Shown here: piece after piece, positions 4,469 through 6,068 of the stretch | How positions within the stretch are numbered: the stretch's first letter is position 1 | Layout of the letters: each line of letters begins with the position of its first letter | Source of the DNA: Nanobdellota archaeon | GTDB taxonomy: Archaea; Nanobdellota; Nanobdellia; Woesearchaeales; UBA12501 | Direction: 5' to 3' | Assembly (NCBI GenBank): GCA_018812465.1 | Contig: JAHJCS010000158.1 | Location: forward strand, 1 to 6,068 | DNA: 6,068 nucleotides | Program-made: the position numbers and the translations under genes | The notes under the pieces: generated by a model | Seen by the model: the letters and a program-made list of their open reading frames with translations, nothing else | Told to the model about the DNA's origin: nothing | Databases searched by the model: none

Positions 4469-6068
4469 ATGGGAAGGCAGAGAGTAATAACTTTGTATGA
4501 ATCACTTAGGGATGCTGAGCAGGGGGATATCTCCTGGACTACTGAACAGAAGGTTTCTCTAGTTGAGAAACTGAATGAATTAGGGTCTTTCCATAAACGA
4601 ATAAACATTGAGGTAGGTATGCCTGGAGCTAATGAAAAAGATAGAGAAGTCTTTGATAGATTAAAAGAAATGGAATTTGATCATCTTAATATTTATGCTT
4701 TCAGCGGCACAATACATAAAGATAACACTGTCGAGACAGATGAGGTATTCCAGCAGGTTCTCAATTCATGGGTGCCTAATGTCACTATAGTTGGGAAGAG
4801 TTGCGGAGATCATGTCAAGAGAGGTTTAGGGGCAACTTATACTAGGAATCTTGAGCTTATAACAGAAAGTGTTTTAGCACTTAAAGGCGCAGGAAAGAAT
4901 GTCAATTTTGATGTAGAGCATGCTTTTGATGGGTATAAATTCAATAAGGATTACTTTTTTCAGACGCTTAAAGCTGCTGTTGATGCAGGAGCAGATTGTT
5001 TAACTCTCTGTGATACTAAAGGCGGTTCAAAACCAAATCATGTTGGAAAAGTTATCAAAGAAGTAATAGAGTATTTTTATGGGAAAGTTCCTGTTGCAGT
5101 GCATTGCCATAATGACCGGGGAAAGGCTGTTGCAAATTCAGAAGCTGCTGTTGATGCAGGTGCAGTTGAAGTCCAGGGAACTTTTTTGTATGATAGTACC
5201 GGAGAAAGATGCGCAAATGCTGACTTAGCATGCATCACAGGCAATCTCATTGAGGATGATGAATCTGATTATGTTGTGCTGCCAAACAAACGGTTTGAAA
5301 AGCTCACCTCTATTGTCAGGGCAATGGAGGTGATTGCTGGAGTTGAGCATGATCCTTCTAGGCCTTATGTTGGAAGGAATGCTTTTGCGCATAAAGGAGG
5401 ATATCACCAGGCTGATGTAAAGAAGCATCCAGACCTTTACGAGCATGTTGATCCAGCTAAATATGGCAATAGAAGAAGATTTATTGTATCTGATCTTGGA
5501 GGCAGAAGCGGTTTGAGGTATATATTTGAAGAGCTGAAACTTCCAGAGCCATCCAGATCTGTATTTGACAAGCTTGCTGAAAAGATCAAAAGCAATGGAA
5601 TGGAAAGAGAGCTTATGCAGAAAACAGACGATTCTCTGGCTCTATTCCTACTCACAGAAGGGGGGTTCATTAGCAATCCCTTTGTTGTCAAGTACAGAAG
5701 GATAATCGATGAAGAAAGAGTAGGCAATGGAGATCAATATAAAAATGTAGATGCTGTTGTCAGGATTGAAGGAATGGAGCCTGGAATAGGTTATGGTGTT
5801 GGTCCTGTCAATGCATTGAATAATGCAATAAAGGCTTCTTTAGCAACATCCAAAGACAAAGCTATAAGGAATCTTGATGAATTACACCTTAAGGGCTTTT
5901 ATGTAAAGACTATGAATGGTGATCAGGGAACTGCTGCAACAGTAAAAGTAGAGGGTGTATTTGATTATAGGGGAAGGACAATACACACATCATGTGTTCA
6001 TGATAACATAACCAAGGCATCAGAACGAGTCATAGTGGACGCTCTTAAGGTAGCGCTCATACCCTCTG
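4469..6068 (+). CDS. cimA: Citramalate synthase-family protein with altered metal site, C-terminus cut by window edge
   Basis: The frame runs open for 533 residues to the right edge, close to full length. (R)-citramalate synthase condenses acetyl-CoA with pyruvate, opening the threonine-independent route to isoleucine. CimA hallmarks in order: VGKSCGDHV (108-116); FDVEHAFDGYKFN (147-159); LCDTKGG (180-186); VHCHND with His212 and His214; GERCAN (245-250); PYVGRNAFAHKGGYH (299-313) with the linker His313; the YEHVDPAKYGNRR block; SDLGGRSG (341-348) with Tyr351 nearby. A LeuA-type regulatory domain follows from about 425 (GIGYGVGPVNALNNAI). Oddities: the N-terminal DTTLRDG motif reads YESLRDA, putting Tyr10 where the metal-binding Asp belongs, and the usual GTINGYGERC reads GTFLYDSTGERC, with two extra residues and no Asn. 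It may therefore use another metal geometry, accept another substrate, or be regulatory. Family assignment is firm; activity is not. Confidence 0.85.
   Translation, partial: MGRQRVITLYESLRDAEQGDISWTTEQKVSLVEKLNELGSFHKRINIEVGMPGANEKDREVFDRLKEMEFDHLNIYAFSGTIHKDNTVETDEVFQQVLNSWVPNVTIVGKSCGDHVKRGLGATYTRNLELITESVLALKGAGKNVNFDVEHAFDGYKFNKDYFFQTLKAAVDAGADCLTLCDTKGGSKPNHVGKVIKEVIEYFYGKVPVAVHCHNDRGKAVANSEAAVDAGAVEVQGTFLYDSTGERCANADLACITGNLIEDDESDYVVLPNKRFEKLTSIVRAMEVIAGVEHDPSRPYVGRNAFAHKGGYHQADVKKHPDLYEHVDPAKYGNRRRFIVSDLGGRSGLRYIFEELKLPEPSRSVFDKLAEKIKSNGMERELMQKTDDSLALFLLTEGGFISNPFVVKYRRIIDEERVGNGDQYKNVDAVVRIEGMEPGIGYGVGPVNALNNAIKASLATSKDKAIRNLDELHLKGFYVKTMNGDQGTAATVKVEGVFDYRGRTIHTSCVHDNITKASERVIVDALKVALIPS

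Noticed and set aside
5225..5727. Minus-strand frames of 73 and 96 codons inside the citramalate synthase-like gene
   Set aside because: They are shadows of a conserved coding sequence on the plus strand.
1..6068. CRISPR array, insertion sequence, phage or defence genes
   Set aside because: No regularly spaced repeats, transposase, terminal inverted repeats or recognisable defence domains were seen; the window looks like core chromosome.

Overview
The window reads as archaeal chromosome, AT-rich, from a euryarchaeal or DPANN-like lineage that I cannot name more closely. The evidence is an archaeal-type SRP (7S) RNA, TATA boxes preceded by A-rich BRE-like bases, start codons 25-33 bases downstream of TATA boxes (leaderless transcripts), strong GGAGG/GAGGTG ribosome sites on other genes, T-tract terminators, and a presenilin-type GxGD membrane protease.

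Layout, left to right. (1) 1-747: the C-terminal part of a presenilin/signal-peptide-peptidase-like intramembrane aspartyl protease, cut by the left edge. (2) 802-990, minus strand: a 62-residue two-helix membrane protein with cysteine pairs at both ends, convergent with the protease gene and with its own RBS and a palindromic TATA box. (3) 1076-1349: SRP RNA, transcribed divergently from the small gene. (4) 1388-4282: a promoter, a 22-codon leaderless reading frame with 13 consecutive Ile/Val/Leu codons, a set of mutually exclusive RNA hairpins, an unrecognised 286-residue protein, and a 554-residue 2-isopropylmalate synthase-family enzyme. (5) 4289-6068: a near-copy of the same promoter, a 21-codon leaderless reading frame rich in Ile codons, a hairpin over its stop codon, and a citramalate synthase-family enzyme cut by the right edge only near its C-terminus.

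The main point of interest is parts 4 and 5. Two acyl-CoA/alpha-keto-acid condensing enzymes of branched-chain amino acid synthesis each sit downstream of a tiny reading frame loaded with the matching codons: Val/Leu before the isopropylmalate synthase unit and Ile before the citramalate synthase. In the first leader the downstream RNA can fold as 1:2, 2:3 and 3:4 hairpins, with the leader stop codon in the loop of 1:2. This resembles bacterial leader-peptide attenuation of ilv/leu operons, but in an archaeon and probably starting from leaderless mRNA. The sequence supports the architecture; the mechanism is inference. A second oddity is that the citramalate synthase-like protein lacks two residues expected at the family's metal site.
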